The position numbers and the translations under genes are program-made. Under the pieces are notes generated by a model. That model made no database searches, was not told where the DNA came from, and was given only the letters and a program-made list of their open reading frames with translations. From CAADGL01 sp964643885 (GTDB lineage: Bacteria > Planctomycetota > Phycisphaerae > UBA1845 > Fen-1342): 22,330 bases of DNA. The stretch is taken from contig CAZXUI010000079.1 in the NCBI GenBank assembly GCA_964643885.1, positions 1-22,330 of the forward strand, written 5' to 3'. Positions 8,653-16,948 of the stretch are shown one piece after another; position 1 is the stretch's first letter; every line of letters begins with the position of its first letter.

Positions 8653-9111
8653 TCAATGCGTATAGTGCCCGACGTTCGGGTGACAGCGGATGCACGACGT
8701 CGCCTCGCCGTGAACCGGGTCGATCGCCTGGACGATGTCCGCGTGGCAATAGCGGCACGCCCCCTCGGTGATCTCACGGTTCCAGGCGGTGATCCGCAGC
8801 GGCTCCGGAAACCGCCCGGTCGTGAACGCCAGCGAGTGATTGAAGCCGTTGCGGGCCTTCGTGAAGTACTTGCCGAAAAAGTCGTGCGGCGCGTGGCAGT
8901 CGTTGCAGACCGCCACCGCGTGATGGCTGGATTTGTGCCACGCGTCGTAGTGCTCGCGCATGATGTGGCAGTTGGCGCACGCGCTCGGGGCGTTCGTCAT
9001 GTAGGACGCCCCCTCGGCATAGATGAACGTGTAGCCCCCTACCCCGGCCGCCACGCCGATCAGCGCCGCCACGACCATGCCGCCCGTCAGGATCACGCGT
9101 GCCCGCGTCAT
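8653..9111 (-). CDS. nrfH: Tetrahaem quinol dehydrogenase subunit of nitrite reductase
   Basis: NapC/NirT-family membrane cytochrome that takes electrons from menaquinol and passes them to NrfA. 152 residues. One N-terminal transmembrane helix (about residues 7-31), then four haem sites: C45-A-N-C48-H49-I-M51, the CxxCHxM first site of NrfH, then C69-C72-H73, C119-C122-H123 and C140-C143-H144. The start is the ATG at 9111 with GGAG six bases upstream; a longer frame to 9213 has no homologous extension. It is first in an nrfHA operon on the minus strand, the usual gene order. Confidence 0.93.
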   Translation of the reverse strand: MTRARVILTGGMVVAALIGVAAGVGGYTFIYAEGASYMTNAPSACANCHIMREHYDAWHKSSHHAVAVCNDCHAPHDFFGKYFTKARNGFNHSLAFTTGRFPEPLRITAWNREITEGACRYCHADIVQAIDPVHGEATSCIRCHPNVGHYTH

Positions 9112-9318
9112 GCAGCGCTCCGGCCTGAATCCGCGCGAATCAACATTCCGGACATCGTTATCAAGATAGTCCCTTCGGCCCTCCCCGCAAGGGCGCGGGG
9201 CCGTTCGCGACATGAACAGGTGGCGGGCGTCCGATCGCCGCTCCGGGGTCGGGGCGGCACTTCGGCGGACGCCCGTGGGTCAACTCACCACCTGGGTCCA
9301 CATTCAAAGGAGCGCAAG
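9112..9318. promoter_or_regulatory. Divergent control region between nrfH and the beta-helix gene
   Basis: Both flanking genes start from here. On the minus strand, upstream of nrfH, TTGATAACGATGTC (about 9153-9166) matches one perfect half of an FNR/CRP-type site (TTGAT-N4-ATCAA) and only two bases of the other, so the match is weak. A possible -10 TATCTT overlaps it. On the plus strand, AAAGGAG at 9306-9312 is a strong ribosome binding site for the beta-helix gene. Anaerobic control of nrf would be expected biologically, but the sequence alone does not prove it. Confidence 0.35.
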
Positions 9319-10458
9319 ATGAACTGTCACGTCGACCTTCGCACCGGTCTGCTGCGCGGTCTGCTGGGGCTGGCCGCCGTGGCGCTGGCACTGCCGGCCG
9401 CCGCGGAAATGCGCCTGGTTCCGCAGAGCTACTCGACCATCCAGGCGGCGCTCGACGCCGCCCAGCCGGGCGACGTCGTGCTCGTCGCCGACGGCGTCTA
9501 CTCCGGCCCCGGCAACCGCGACCTGAACTTCATGGGCAAGGGCGTCACGCTGCGCAGCCAGAACGGGCCCGAGAACTGCATCATCAGCGGCGCCGACGCA
9601 CAGGCGCACGGCGTGATCGTCTTCAATCACAACGAGACCGACGCGACCGTCGTCGACGGCTTTACGATCACCGGCGGCAACCAGTTCAACGGCGGCGGCA
9701 TCCACATCCTCAGCGGCAGCCCGATCATCCAGAACTGCATCATCACCGGGAACTCGTGCGACTGCTGGGGTGCGGGCGTCTACAGCCAGTCCTCCGGCAC
9801 GCCGCTCGTCCGAAACTGCGTCATCAGCGGCAACCAGTCCGCGGCCGAGGGCGGCGGCGTCTTCACCATCAGCAGCACGACCCGCTTCGAGAACTGCATC
9901 ATCGCCGGCAACACGGCCAACCTGGGCGGCGGCGTCTGCGTCTTCGGTGGCTTCTCCGAGTTCGTGAACTGCCGGATCACCGACAACATCGCCACCGGCT
10001 CCGGCGGCGGCGGCTACGTATACGAAGGCACCCTCACCAACTGCACCGTGGCCGGCAACTCGGCCGTCTGGGAAGCGGCCGGGCTCTACGCCTGGGGCAA
10101 CGTCAGCACGATCACGAACTCGATCGTCTGGGGCAACACCGGCGCGGAGCAGATCCTCGGCCAGCCGGCCGTGAGCTACAGCATCATCGAGGGCGGCATG
10201 GGCGGAGTCGGCAATCTCTCGGCCGACCCGGCCTTCGTCGACGCCCTCGGCGGCGACTACCGGCTCGCCTCCGGCTCGCCGGCGATCGATGCCGGCAACA
10301 ACGCGGCCGTTCCGGCCGGCGTCGTCACGGACGCGGCCGGCTCGCCCCGCTTTCTGAACGACCCGAAGACGGCGGACACGGGCGTCGGTCCGGGAAGGGT
10401 CGTCGACATCGGCGCGTTTGAGTTCGGCCCGGCCCGGGCCGGTGGTGTCTTGCGCTAG
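9319..10458 (+). CDS. Exported right-handed parallel beta-helix repeat protein
   Basis: 379 residues, function unknown. Signal peptide about residues 1-29 (LLRGLLGLAAVALALPAAA-E). Next comes the opening common to planctomycete beta-helix proteins: YSTIQAALDAAQPGDVVLVADGVYSG. Repeated rungs follow, of the form GGGIHILSGSPIIQNCIITGNS, GAGVYSQ...LVRNCVISGNQS, GGGVFTI...FENCIIAGNTA and so on, each with an asparagine-cysteine turn. The C-terminal module SADPAFVDALGGDYRLASGSPAIDAGNNA ends in VDIGAFEFG, a conserved cap. There is no autotransporter barrel, PEP-CTERM or dockerin tail. ATG at 9319 with AAAGGAG at six bases. It ends just before a repeat-dense stretch. Confidence 0.85.
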   Translation: MNCHVDLRTGLLRGLLGLAAVALALPAAAEMRLVPQSYSTIQAALDAAQPGDVVLVADGVYSGPGNRDLNFMGKGVTLRSQNGPENCIISGADAQAHGVIVFNHNETDATVVDGFTITGGNQFNGGGIHILSGSPIIQNCIITGNSCDCWGAGVYSQSSGTPLVRNCVISGNQSAAEGGGVFTISSTTRFENCIIAGNTANLGGGVCVFGGFSEFVNCRITDNIATGSGGGGYVYEGTLTNCTVAGNSAVWEAAGLYAWGNVSTITNSIVWGNTGAEQILGQPAVSYSIIEGGMGGVGNLSADPAFVDALGGDYRLASGSPAIDAGNNAAVPAGVVTDAAGSPRFLNDPKTADTGVGPGRVVDIGAFEFGPARAGGVLR

Positions 10459-10460
10459 GC

Positions 10461-10740
10461 GGTCGCGACCGCCCGCGTGATCCGAGCCGCGACCGTCCGC
10501 GTGAACCGAGCCGCGAGCGTGACAGGCTGTCGAAGAAGTCGCGCCGGCGCTTTTCGACAGCCCATCGATCGCCTGGCGTCGCATCTGACCCCCGGGGTTC
10601 GATGGGCAAACTCGGTATTCGAACAGCGCGAGATCGAGTATTTCGACAGCCTGTTACGGTCGCGGCTCCGTGCAGACCGACGATCGCGGCTCTGTTTCGC
10701 ACACCTCCCGGTCGCGGCTCTGGTCCGCACACCTCGGGCA
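10461..10740. repeat. Tandem copies of the repeat end flanking element C
   Basis: Left of element C, the unit GCCGCGACCG-TCCGCGTGA-ACCGA is repeated about three times (10461-10507) with a spacing near 24 bp. Right of it, GGTCGCGGCTC is repeated at about 10658, 10683 (as GATCGCGGCTC) and 10710, with CGCACACCTC after the last two copies. All are variants of the outer 12-14 bases of the terminal repeat. The whole gap 10459-10758 carries no gene. Confidence 0.75.
10508..10668. repeat. Inverted-repeat-bounded element, copy C (161 bp), different interior
   Basis: Terminal repeats at 10508-10534 and 10642-10668 are reverse complements at 25 of 27 positions. The outer part is the GAGCCGCGACCGTRA core of copies A and B, but the inner part is CAGGCTGTCGAA in place of GGGAGCGGGC. 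Inside the left end a second hairpin is visible: GGCTGTCGAA at 10525-10534 pairs with TTCGACAGCC at 10553-10562. The interior shows no similarity to A or B and has no coding capacity. Confidence 0.8.
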
Positions 10741-10758
10741 GCGCCGCCGCCCCACCCG

Positions 10759-11448
10759 TCAGCGACGAAAGAAACGCGGATTGCGGCGGATGAACTCGCG
10801 GATCCACACGCCGATGAACGAACGCACCTTGCGGTGCATGTACCACCAGCCCAGCACGCTGATCGCCAGCGCACCGAGCGCGTCGACGATCAGGTCCCAC
10901 ATCGTGTCGGTCAGACCGGACGGGTCCGCCAGCATCGGCTTCTGCATGTTCAGACCGAACAGCCCGTCCATCGCGAACTCGAAGACTTCCCACAGCGCGC
11001 CGACCGTCACCGCGAACGCGAACGCGAACAGCGCCACGAATCCCGGCCGCATGTGAACGTCGATCCGCTGATGGGCGTTCAGCACGTACACCAGCAGGAA
11101 ACCCAGGATCCCCATCAGCAGGCCCGAGGTCGTGTGCAGAGCGATATCCCACCACCAGAAGCGCTCGTAGTACCCGCGGACCTCGCCCAGAAACAGCGCC
11201 GCGAACACGAAGATCACCGTCAGCAGCTCGAACTCGGCCGGAATGTCCACATAGAAACGGCGGCTCACGATCGCCGGCAGCCGCGTGAGCAGCATGATGG
11301 CCAAGACGACCAGCGCGTTGAGCCACTGCCTCTCATAGAGCGATCCGAGCACCGAGATGCCCATCACGATCTGAAGCCCGATCACGACGATTCGGTGCAG
11401 GCGCGTGGCGAGGTCGCGGTTGGGATGATGGTCCTGGTCGCTGCGCAT
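10759..11448 (-). CDS. YjdF-type (DUF2238) integral membrane protein
   Basis: 229 residues with about six transmembrane helices (near residues 20-40, 44-60, 72-88, 105-125, 135-155 and 188-205). Conserved YjdF/DUF2238 features are the RLPAIVSRRFYVDIPAEFEL stretch, GEVRGYYERFWWWDIALHTTSG, the GALWEVFEFAMD helix, and DTMWDLIVDALGAL with conserved acidic residues inside the membrane. The biochemical role of the family is not known to me. Both termini are basic (RKVRSFIGVWIREFIRRNPRFFRR at the end). ATG at 11448; no strong ribosome binding site. It is convergent with the beta-helix gene and separated from it by repeats. Confidence 0.85.
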   Translation of the reverse strand: MRSDQDHHPNRDLATRLHRIVVIGLQIVMGISVLGSLYERQWLNALVVLAIMLLTRLPAIVSRRFYVDIPAEFELLTVIFVFAALFLGEVRGYYERFWWWDIALHTTSGLLMGILGFLLVYVLNAHQRIDVHMRPGFVALFAFAFAVTVGALWEVFEFAMDGLFGLNMQKPMLADPSGLTDTMWDLIVDALGALAISVLGWWYMHRKVRSFIGVWIREFIRRNPRFFRR

Positions 11449-11834
11449 CGGGCCGGGTCACACCGCGGGTCAGCAGCCGGCGCCGGCCGCAGTCCGGCCG
11501 ATCCGCGCGGCCAAGCGGCGTGATCCTACTGCTCAAAGTCAGCCCAGGCGAGCCGCCACGCCTGCCTGCTCCGGAAATGGGGGACCGGTCTCCGACCGGT
11601 CTGGAAGTCAGGTCTCTGACCTGTCGCACCACCCCGTTCCCGCTGGTGCGAGACTCCCATCTCGCACCCACCTCATCGCTGCTGGAAGACTCCCCGCGAC
11701 CGCTGCTGCCGGATGTGCCCGCCCCGTCATGCCGGCCCCGAAGGAGCCGCGGATTGTTGCCACGGGTGCAGAGAGCCCGGCGCCGGCCGGGCGAGCAGAA
11801 CCCGTGGACCCCGTCCCACCCACGTCTGCGGCGA
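11449..11834. other. Gene-free stretch between helicase and YjdF-type gene
   Basis: No domain-bearing frame is visible. It contains the inverted module at 11583-11668. The remainder is C- and G-rich sequence with no recognised promoter or T-tract terminator for the helicase gene. Confidence 0.6.
11583..11668 (-). repeat. Three-palindrome module, inverted copy
   Basis: 11583-11601 is GACCGGTC/GACCGGTC around TCC. 11609-11623 is CAGGTC/GACCTG around TCT. 11645-11668 is an 8-bp stem GGTGCGAG/CTCGCACC around an 8-nt loop. Read on the minus strand the order is GGTGCGAG hairpin, CAGGT-type hairpin, CCGGT-type hairpin, then CCCCCA. The same order is found on the plus strand at 19593-19835, and the last two hairpins again at 20990-21041. 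Confidence 0.85.
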
Positions 11835-13130
11835 TCAGCCCGCCGCGGCCGCCGCCGCCGCACCGCGGCCTCGCCCCCGCCGCCGCCGCGAATTGCGAGA
11901 ACTGCCGGCCGCCCCGCGCCCCCTACCGCCGCGCGCACCGCGCGGCCGCGCCGCGCCGCGCCCGCTATCCGCCGCCGTCTCTTCCGCCACGCTCGCATCG
12001 CCGCCGTCCACCGGCCGCAGCGGCTCACGGATCAGCCGCTCGATCGCACGCAGCTCATTCTTCTCGCGCGGCGTGCAGAACGAGATCGCCTTGCCCGTCG
12101 CGCCCGCCCGTCCTGCCCGCCCGATGCGGTGCACGTACGTCTCCGGCTGGCTGGCCATGTCGTAGTTGATCACGTGCGCGATGTCGTCGACATCCAGCCC
12201 CCGCGCGGCGATGTCCGTCGCGACGAGCACCGGCGGCCGCTCGGAGCGAAACGCCGCCATCGCCCGGTCGCGGTCGGACTGAAGCTTGTCGCCGTGCAGT
12301 GCCATCGCCCGGATGCCCGCGCGGCTCAGGTGCCGCGCGACCTTGTCCGCGCCGTGCTTGGTCCGCGTGAAGACGAGCGTGCGCGTGCCGGCCAGCTCCC
12401 GCAGCACCTGCGCCAGCAGCTCCGGCTTGCGCTCGGGCTGCACGAACCGCACCCAGTGCTCCACCGTCGTCGCCGCGGACGACACGCGGTCCGTCTGCAC
12501 GAAGGTCGGGTTGCGGAGCACCTCCTTGGCCAGCTTGCGGATCGCCGGCGGCATCGTCGCCGAGAACATCAGCGCCTGCCGGTCCTCCGGAATGTGCGCC
12601 AGGATGCGCTGAATGTCGGGCAGGAAGCCCATGTCGAGCAGCCGGTCGGCCTCGTCGAGCACGACCGTCTCGACCAGCGTGACCCGCGCCAGCCGCTGGC
12701 CCATCAGGTCCAGCAGCCGCCCCGGCGTCGCCACGAGCACGTCCACGCCGCCCTTCATCGCGGTCGTCTGCACGCTCTGCCGCACGCCGCCGTAAATCAC
12801 CGTGCTGCGAACCGACGTGTACTTGCCGTACTCGCAGAAGCTCTCGTAAATCTGTGCCGCCAACTCGCGCGTCGGGCTCAGAACCAGGGCCCGCGCCCCC
12901 GGCGGCCGCCAGCCCTCGCTGTGCTGCCGGGCCGCCTGGTACAGCCGCTCCAGAATCGGCAGCGCAAAAGCGGCCGTCTTGCCCGTGCCCGTCTGGGCGC
13001 ATCCGAGCAGGTCCTCCCCCTTCAGAATAGGGGGAATCGCCTCACGCTGGATGGGTGTGGGCTGAGTGTAACCCGAGTCCTTTACGGCTCGGAGAATCGG
13101 CTCAGAGAGCCGCAGATCGTCAAATGTCAT
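11835..13130 (-). CDS. rhlE: DEAD-box RNA helicase, RhlE subfamily
   Basis: ATP-dependent RNA helicase of 431 residues, likely acting in RNA remodelling, ribosome assembly or decay. Motifs in order: Q-motif (F3 ... PTPIQ, to residue 28), motif I AQTGTGKT (about 45-52), PTRELA, TPGR, DEAD 159-162, SAT 190-192, then in the second RecA domain LVFTRTK, VATDIAARGLD and HRIGRAGR. The C-terminal 50 residues are an Arg/Gly/Ala-rich tail (RGARGGRGRGAAG, RRRRGRGRGAAAAAAAG), typical of RNA-binding extensions of this group. A promoter is seen about 120 bp upstream. It stands alone on its strand. Confidence 0.93.
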   Translation of the reverse strand: MTFDDLRLSEPILRAVKDSGYTQPTPIQREAIPPILKGEDLLGCAQTGTGKTAAFALPILERLYQAARQHSEGWRPPGARALVLSPTRELAAQIYESFCEYGKYTSVRSTVIYGGVRQSVQTTAMKGGVDVLVATPGRLLDLMGQRLARVTLVETVVLDEADRLLDMGFLPDIQRILAHIPEDRQALMFSATMPPAIRKLAKEVLRNPTFVQTDRVSSAATTVEHWVRFVQPERKPELLAQVLRELAGTRTLVFTRTKHGADKVARHLSRAGIRAMALHGDKLQSDRDRAMAAFRSERPPVLVATDIAARGLDVDDIAHVINYDMASQPETYVHRIGRAGRAGATGKAISFCTPREKNELRAIERLIREPLRPVDGGDASVAEETAADSGRGAARPRGARGGRGRGAAGSSRNSRRRRGRGRGAAAAAAAG

Positions 13131-13579
13131 GCAGGAAGTCTCTTACGAACCACAGGCTGGAGGAGATCAGACGCACGTCGCGTCGGAAGAATGCACCGAA
13201 TGCCTGAGAAACAAACCGCAGGTAGACCCTGGGCCGACCCGAAGTTGCAGTACTTTAGCGGCCCGACAGCTCCCGGTCAAGTGATTACTTCTTGTCGCAT
13301 CAGAATTTAGCGCTTCGGCACCGCCACGCCGGCCCCCACCCGACGCTCCGCCCAACCGGCGGCCGGGCGGCCGCGGCCCCCGGGGATTCGCCTCCCCACC
13401 CTCTTCATCGGCGTTTGACGGGCCCCTGCTTGATCGCCGCCCGCGTCAGGCGCCATCCCGGCCGCCTCGCCACTCCCGTCCGAAATCCGTTTTGTTAGAC
13501 CGGCAGGCTCGCTATCATGGCACCTGCGCACCGACTCCGGCGGTCGGCGAGCCGGTTGCCATGGGAGGTCCCCCCGAAA
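13131..13579. other. Divergent region between helicase and di-haem oxidoreductase genes
   Basis: Apart from the minus-strand promoter at 13252-13280, the stretch 13310-13490 is C-rich with no gene. On the plus strand TTGTTA (13492-13497) and TATCAT (13513-13518) could be promoter elements, but the 15-nt spacer is short. GGGAGG at 13563-13568 precedes the ATG at 13580 by 11 bases. Confidence 0.5.
13252..13280 (-). promoter_or_regulatory. Sigma70-like promoter for the DEAD-box helicase gene
   Basis: Read on the minus strand: -35 TTGACC (13280-13275), a 17-nt spacer, -10 TAAAGT (13257-13252). Transcription would begin near 13245, leaving a leader of about 115 nt before the ATG at 13130. Leaders of this length are usual for cold-regulated DEAD-box genes, but no regulatory element was recognised in it. 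Confidence 0.55.
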
Positions 13580-15010
13580 ATGTCCCGCTTCATCCGCCGC
13601 GCAAGCGGTCTGGTCCTTGGCGCGTCCGTTTTCGTGTTTCTGCCCGGATGCCCCGGCTTCGAGCTCCTCGCGCCGGAGGCTCTGCGCGACGTGCTGGCCG
13701 AAGGCTCCCGCCTCGGCTCGGACCGTACGTCGCAGGACGGCATCGCAACCGGACAGTACTCGCTGCTCGAGCTGCGGCAGCGCGGCATGGCGATGTTCAC
13801 CACGCCTTTCAACGCCGCCGACGGATACGGCGACGGGCCCATGGACCCGAACGATCCGATCACCCCCGGCGGCCGGCCGACCCTCCAGAACAACGGCGTG
13901 TTTCTCCGCGTCAACGGCCTCGATGCCCAGACCTGCCTCGAGTGCCATTCGATCCTCAGCAACGCGTCCGTACCGCCGGTTTTTGGCATCGCCGGCGTCG
14001 GCGCGGTGTCCAGCAACGCCCTGATCAAGCCCGTCCGCATCGATACGACGGACGAAGCGGACGCGGGTTTTGCGACCCTCGTCGGCCGCTTCGCCAACCC
14101 ACCCTTCCTCTTCGGCTCCGGCGGGATCGAATTGCTGGCCAAGGAGATGACACAGGACCTCCAGCGGCTGCGTCAACAGGCCGTCGACAATCCGGACACG
14201 GATGTGGCGCTGGTGACCAAGGGCGTCAGCTTCGGCACAATCCGCTACGCTGGCGGGGCGCTCGACACGTCGCGCGTCGAAGGCATCGACGACGACCTGG
14301 TCGTCCGCCCCTTCGGCCGCAAGGGCGAGTTCGCAACCGTCCGGCAGTTCGACATCGAAGCGGTCCAGTTCCACTTCGGCATGCAGCCCGTCGAGCTGTT
14401 CGGCGAGGGCGTCGATGAGGACGGCGACGGCGTGGTCGACGAGGTGCTGCCGGGCGAGCTGTCCGCCCTGCACATCTTCAACACCACCCTCAAGCCGCCG
14501 CTGGCGCAGATGCGCGGAGTGGCGGCCGAGCGCGGGGCGGCGCTCTTCGGCTCGGTCGGCTGCACGGCCTGCCACGTTCCCGCCCTGACCACGCAGCGGC
14601 GGCGGCTGACGTTCAGCTTCCCCGAGATTCTCACCGACCCGTTCGCGAACGTCTTCTACGACGTCGACCTGGCCGAAGTCGGCTTCGAGCCGATCGACGG
14701 CGGCGGCGTGGTCGTACCCGCGTTCTCCGACCTGAAGCGGCACGACATGGGCGACCGGCTGGCGGAGTCCTCCGGCGGCCGGCTCGATCGCCTGTTCATC
14801 ACGGCCCGCCTCTGGGGCGTGGCCGACACGGCGCCTTATCTGCACGACGGCCGGGCGATGACGCTGCGCGACGCGATCATGTATCACGGCGGCGAGGCGC
14901 AGACGGCGCGCGACGGTTTCGCGGCGCTCAGCGCGGCCGAGCAGGACGACCTGATCGAGTTTCTGCGCTCGCTGCGGACACCGCTCGACGCAACCGACGA
15001 GCTGGAATAG
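13580..15010 (+). CDS. Di-haem c-type oxidoreductase (putative peroxidase family), lipoprotein
   Basis: 476 residues, exported. The N-terminus MSRFIRRASGLVLGASVFVF ends in LPGC, a near-consensus lipobox with C24 as likely lipidated residue. Two haem motifs: C119-L-E-C122-H123 and C328-T-A-C331-H332. The C-terminal part (KRHDMGDRLAE, FITARLWGVADTAPYLHDGR, ALSAAEQDDLIEFLRSL) is typical of the DHOR family, which is related to MauG and di-haem cytochrome c peroxidases. DEDGDGVVDE (279-288) looks like a calcium loop. An earlier ATG at 13517 would add 21 residues before the signal peptide; the ATG at 13580 with GGGAGG upstream is better. Reaction and partner are unknown; peroxidase activity is only suggested by family. 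Confidence 0.88.
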   Translation: MSRFIRRASGLVLGASVFVFLPGCPGFELLAPEALRDVLAEGSRLGSDRTSQDGIATGQYSLLELRQRGMAMFTTPFNAADGYGDGPMDPNDPITPGGRPTLQNNGVFLRVNGLDAQTCLECHSILSNASVPPVFGIAGVGAVSSNALIKPVRIDTTDEADAGFATLVGRFANPPFLFGSGGIELLAKEMTQDLQRLRQQAVDNPDTDVALVTKGVSFGTIRYAGGALDTSRVEGIDDDLVVRPFGRKGEFATVRQFDIEAVQFHFGMQPVELFGEGVDEDGDGVVDEVLPGELSALHIFNTTLKPPLAQMRGVAAERGAALFGSVGCTACHVPALTTQRRRLTFSFPEILTDPFANVFYDVDLAEVGFEPIDGGGVVVPAFSDLKRHDMGDRLAESSGGRLDRLFITARLWGVADTAPYLHDGRAMTLRDAIMYHGGEAQTARDGFAALSAAEQDDLIEFLRSLRTPLDATDELE

Positions 15011-15101
15011 CCGGCAACCATGGCTACGCCGGGGCGCGCTCTCGGCGCCGCCCGGTGTTCGTCGTAAGCTGGCGCCTCTTCGTTCGGGAGGTGCCGACCT
15101 G

Positions 15102-15581
15102 ATGGGAACCGGCCTGGGCGCTGTCTCGATCTATTGGCTTGCGCCGCTGATGGTCTGCGCGGCGCCGGTGATCCTGCTGCCGCTCGGCGTGTTCCTGTTC
15201 GCCAGCTCGCGGCGCACCGAGACCGGCGGCCCGCGCTGCGGCGCATGCGGCTACAACCTGACCGGCTCACAATCCAACCGCTGCCCCGAGTGCGGCAAGC
15301 TCTTCATCGAAGCCGGCGTGAACCTCACCGCGACGCACCTGCTCGCCGGCCGCCGGCGCCTCGGCGTGACGCTGATCGTCGCCGCGCTGGTTCTCCCGCT
15401 GCTCAGCGGCGTGATGACTTCTATCAGCATGCTCAATCTCGCCCGCGCACAAGCCGCCCAGGCCGCGGTCGCCGCCCGCCAGGCCCAGCAGCAGAGCGCC
15501 GCGGTGAACCAATTCCTGCGCCAGACACTTGAAGCGACCGACGCGGCCGCCTCGCGGCCGGCCGCCAACGCCTCCGACTGA
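15102..15581 (+). CDS. Two-helix membrane protein with a zinc ribbon
   Basis: 159 residues, function unknown. A first transmembrane helix (about 10-34) is followed by a zinc ribbon: C46-G-A-C49-GYNLTG ... C61-P-E-C64. A second transmembrane helix lies at about 87-110. The tail (111-159) is Ala/Gln-rich and probably helical. The CxxCGYxLxG...CPECG ribbon next to a membrane helix recurs in planctomycete hypothetical proteins. ATG at 15102 with GGGAGG ten bases upstream. It follows the di-haem gene by 91 bp on the same strand, so co-transcription is possible. Confidence 0.75.
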   Translation: MGTGLGAVSIYWLAPLMVCAAPVILLPLGVFLFASSRRTETGGPRCGACGYNLTGSQSNRCPECGKLFIEAGVNLTATHLLAGRRRLGVTLIVAALVLPLLSGVMTSISMLNLARAQAAQAAVAARQAQQQSAAVNQFLRQTLEATDAAASRPAANASD

Positions 15582-15619
15582 CGCGCACCTCGCACGGTGA
15601 CAACTCGCAGCCCGCCGGG

Positions 15620-16804
15620 CTATCTCCTCGCCGCGGCCAGCTCCGCGTCACGCTCATGGACCAGCGCATCGAGCCCTTCAAGCACGTCCTCCACCAGGTC
15701 GCGCCCGTCCTCGATCCCCGGCGAGAGCCGCACCAGCGAATCACTCAGGCCCAGCTCCACCCGCCGCTCCGGCGGAATCGACGCGTGCGTCATCGCCGCC
15801 GGCAGGCAAATCAGCGAGCGCACGCCGCCCAGGCTCTCACCCAGCGTGAAGTAGCGCCGCGAGGAGACGAACCGCCGCGCATCCTCGATCGTCCCGGCCA
15901 GCTCGATCGAGACGATTCCGCCGAAGCCCGTCATCTGCCGCCGCGCGATCTCGTAACCCGGATCATCCTCCAACCCGGGGTAATGCACGCGCCGGACCGC
16001 CGGGTGATTCCGCGCCGCCTCCGCGATCCGCTGCGCATTGTCCGCATGCCGCTGCACACGCAGCTCCAGCGTCTTGATCCCCCGCAGCGTCAGCCAGCAG
16101 TCGAACGGCGAAGGCACGCCGCCCGTCGCGTTCTGGAGAAACTTCACCGGCTCGAACAGCGCCGCGTCGTTCGCCACCACCGCCCCCTGAATCACATCCG
16201 AGTGCCCCGCCAGGTACTTCGTCACGCTGTGCACGACCAGGTCCGCACCCAGCTCCAGCGGCCGCTGAAACACGGGCGTCGCGAACGTATTGTCCACCAC
16301 GAACAGCGCCCCGGCCCGCCGCGCAGCCCGCGCGACGGCCGCGATATCGTAGATCAGCAGCCGCGGATTCGTCGGCGACTCGAGCCAGACTACTTTCGTC
16401 GGCACGCGCAGCGCCTCCTCGAGCGCGGCCGCATCGGAGAAATCCACCTGCCGCACGATGCACCCCTGCGGAACGAACACGCGGTTCAGCAGGCGATACG
16501 TCCCGCCGTAGACGTCCGGCGGCACGACGATCTGTTCGCCCGGCCGCAGATACGCCTGAAGGATCGCGTTCTCCGCGGCCAGACCGGAGGCGAAGACGGC
16601 CGCGTGCCGCGCCCCCTCAAGCTCCGCCAACACCTGCTCCAGCCGCTGCCGCGTCGGGTTGTTCGTTCGCGAGTAGTCGAACCCGCGATGCTCGCCCGGC
16701 GCGTCCTGCTCGAATGTCGACGTCTGAAAGATCGGCGGCACGACCGCGCCCGTACAAGGCTCGCATCCCTGCGCCGCATGAATCGCCCGTGTTGCAAACC
16801 GCAT
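15620..16804 (-). CDS. metB: Cystathionine gamma-synthase-like PLP enzyme
   Basis: Cytoplasmic Cys/Met-metabolism PLP enzyme of 394 residues. It probably joins an activated homoserine to cysteine, or acts as gamma-lyase, in the methionine branch. Visible: FDYSRTNNPTR (Y44, R46) at the cofactor/substrate site, ASGLAAENAIL, the VWLESPTNP strand, D171 in VVDNTFATP, which pairs with the PLP ring nitrogen, and the Schiff-base lysine K196 in SVTKYLAGHSD. The C-terminus has LGESLGGVRSLICLP and LVRLSPGIED. The ATG at 16804 follows GGGAAGCGAG; the longer frame to 16930 has only low-complexity sequence. It is 144 bp downstream of hom, behind the same SAM riboswitch, which supports a methionine role. 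Synthase and lyase cannot be separated by eye. Confidence 0.85.
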   Translation of the reverse strand: MRFATRAIHAAQGCEPCTGAVVPPIFQTSTFEQDAPGEHRGFDYSRTNNPTRQRLEQVLAELEGARHAAVFASGLAAENAILQAYLRPGEQIVVPPDVYGGTYRLLNRVFVPQGCIVRQVDFSDAAALEEALRVPTKVVWLESPTNPRLLIYDIAAVARAARRAGALFVVDNTFATPVFQRPLELGADLVVHSVTKYLAGHSDVIQGAVVANDAALFEPVKFLQNATGGVPSPFDCWLTLRGIKTLELRVQRHADNAQRIAEAARNHPAVRRVHYPGLEDDPGYEIARRQMTGFGGIVSIELAGTIEDARRFVSSRRYFTLGESLGGVRSLICLPAAMTHASIPPERRVELGLSDSLVRLSPGIEDGRDLVEDVLEGLDALVHERDAELAAARR

Positions 16805-16925
16805 CTCGCTTCCCTTTCTATCACCAGATTCCGTCGTACGGGCATCCGGCCCGCCGCCACCCGCCCGCTTCAATCCATTCAGTGCCCGCTTCGACTCATT
16901 CAGCGCCCCCTGCCTCGGAAAGTGT

Positions 16926-16948
16926 GGCACCGGCTGATAGCCGGTGCC
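16926..16948. repeat. Perfect 10-bp hairpin directly after the hom stop codon
   Basis: GGCACCGGCT and AGCCGGTGCC flank GAT, giving a 10-bp stem with a 3-nt loop. It begins at the base after the hom stop (16949-16951 on the minus strand). There is no T-tract on the metB side, so it may stabilise the hom message, pause transcription, or be another member of the scattered palindrome family. Confidence 0.75.

Noticed and set aside
8575..9318. N-terminal extension of the beta-helix frame back to 8575
   Set aside because: It runs antisense through nrfH; the signal peptide and AAAGGAG place the start at 9319.
13307..14887. Long minus-strand frame opposite the di-haem oxidoreductase
   Set aside because: No domain; the plus strand has the signal peptide, lipobox and both haem motifs.
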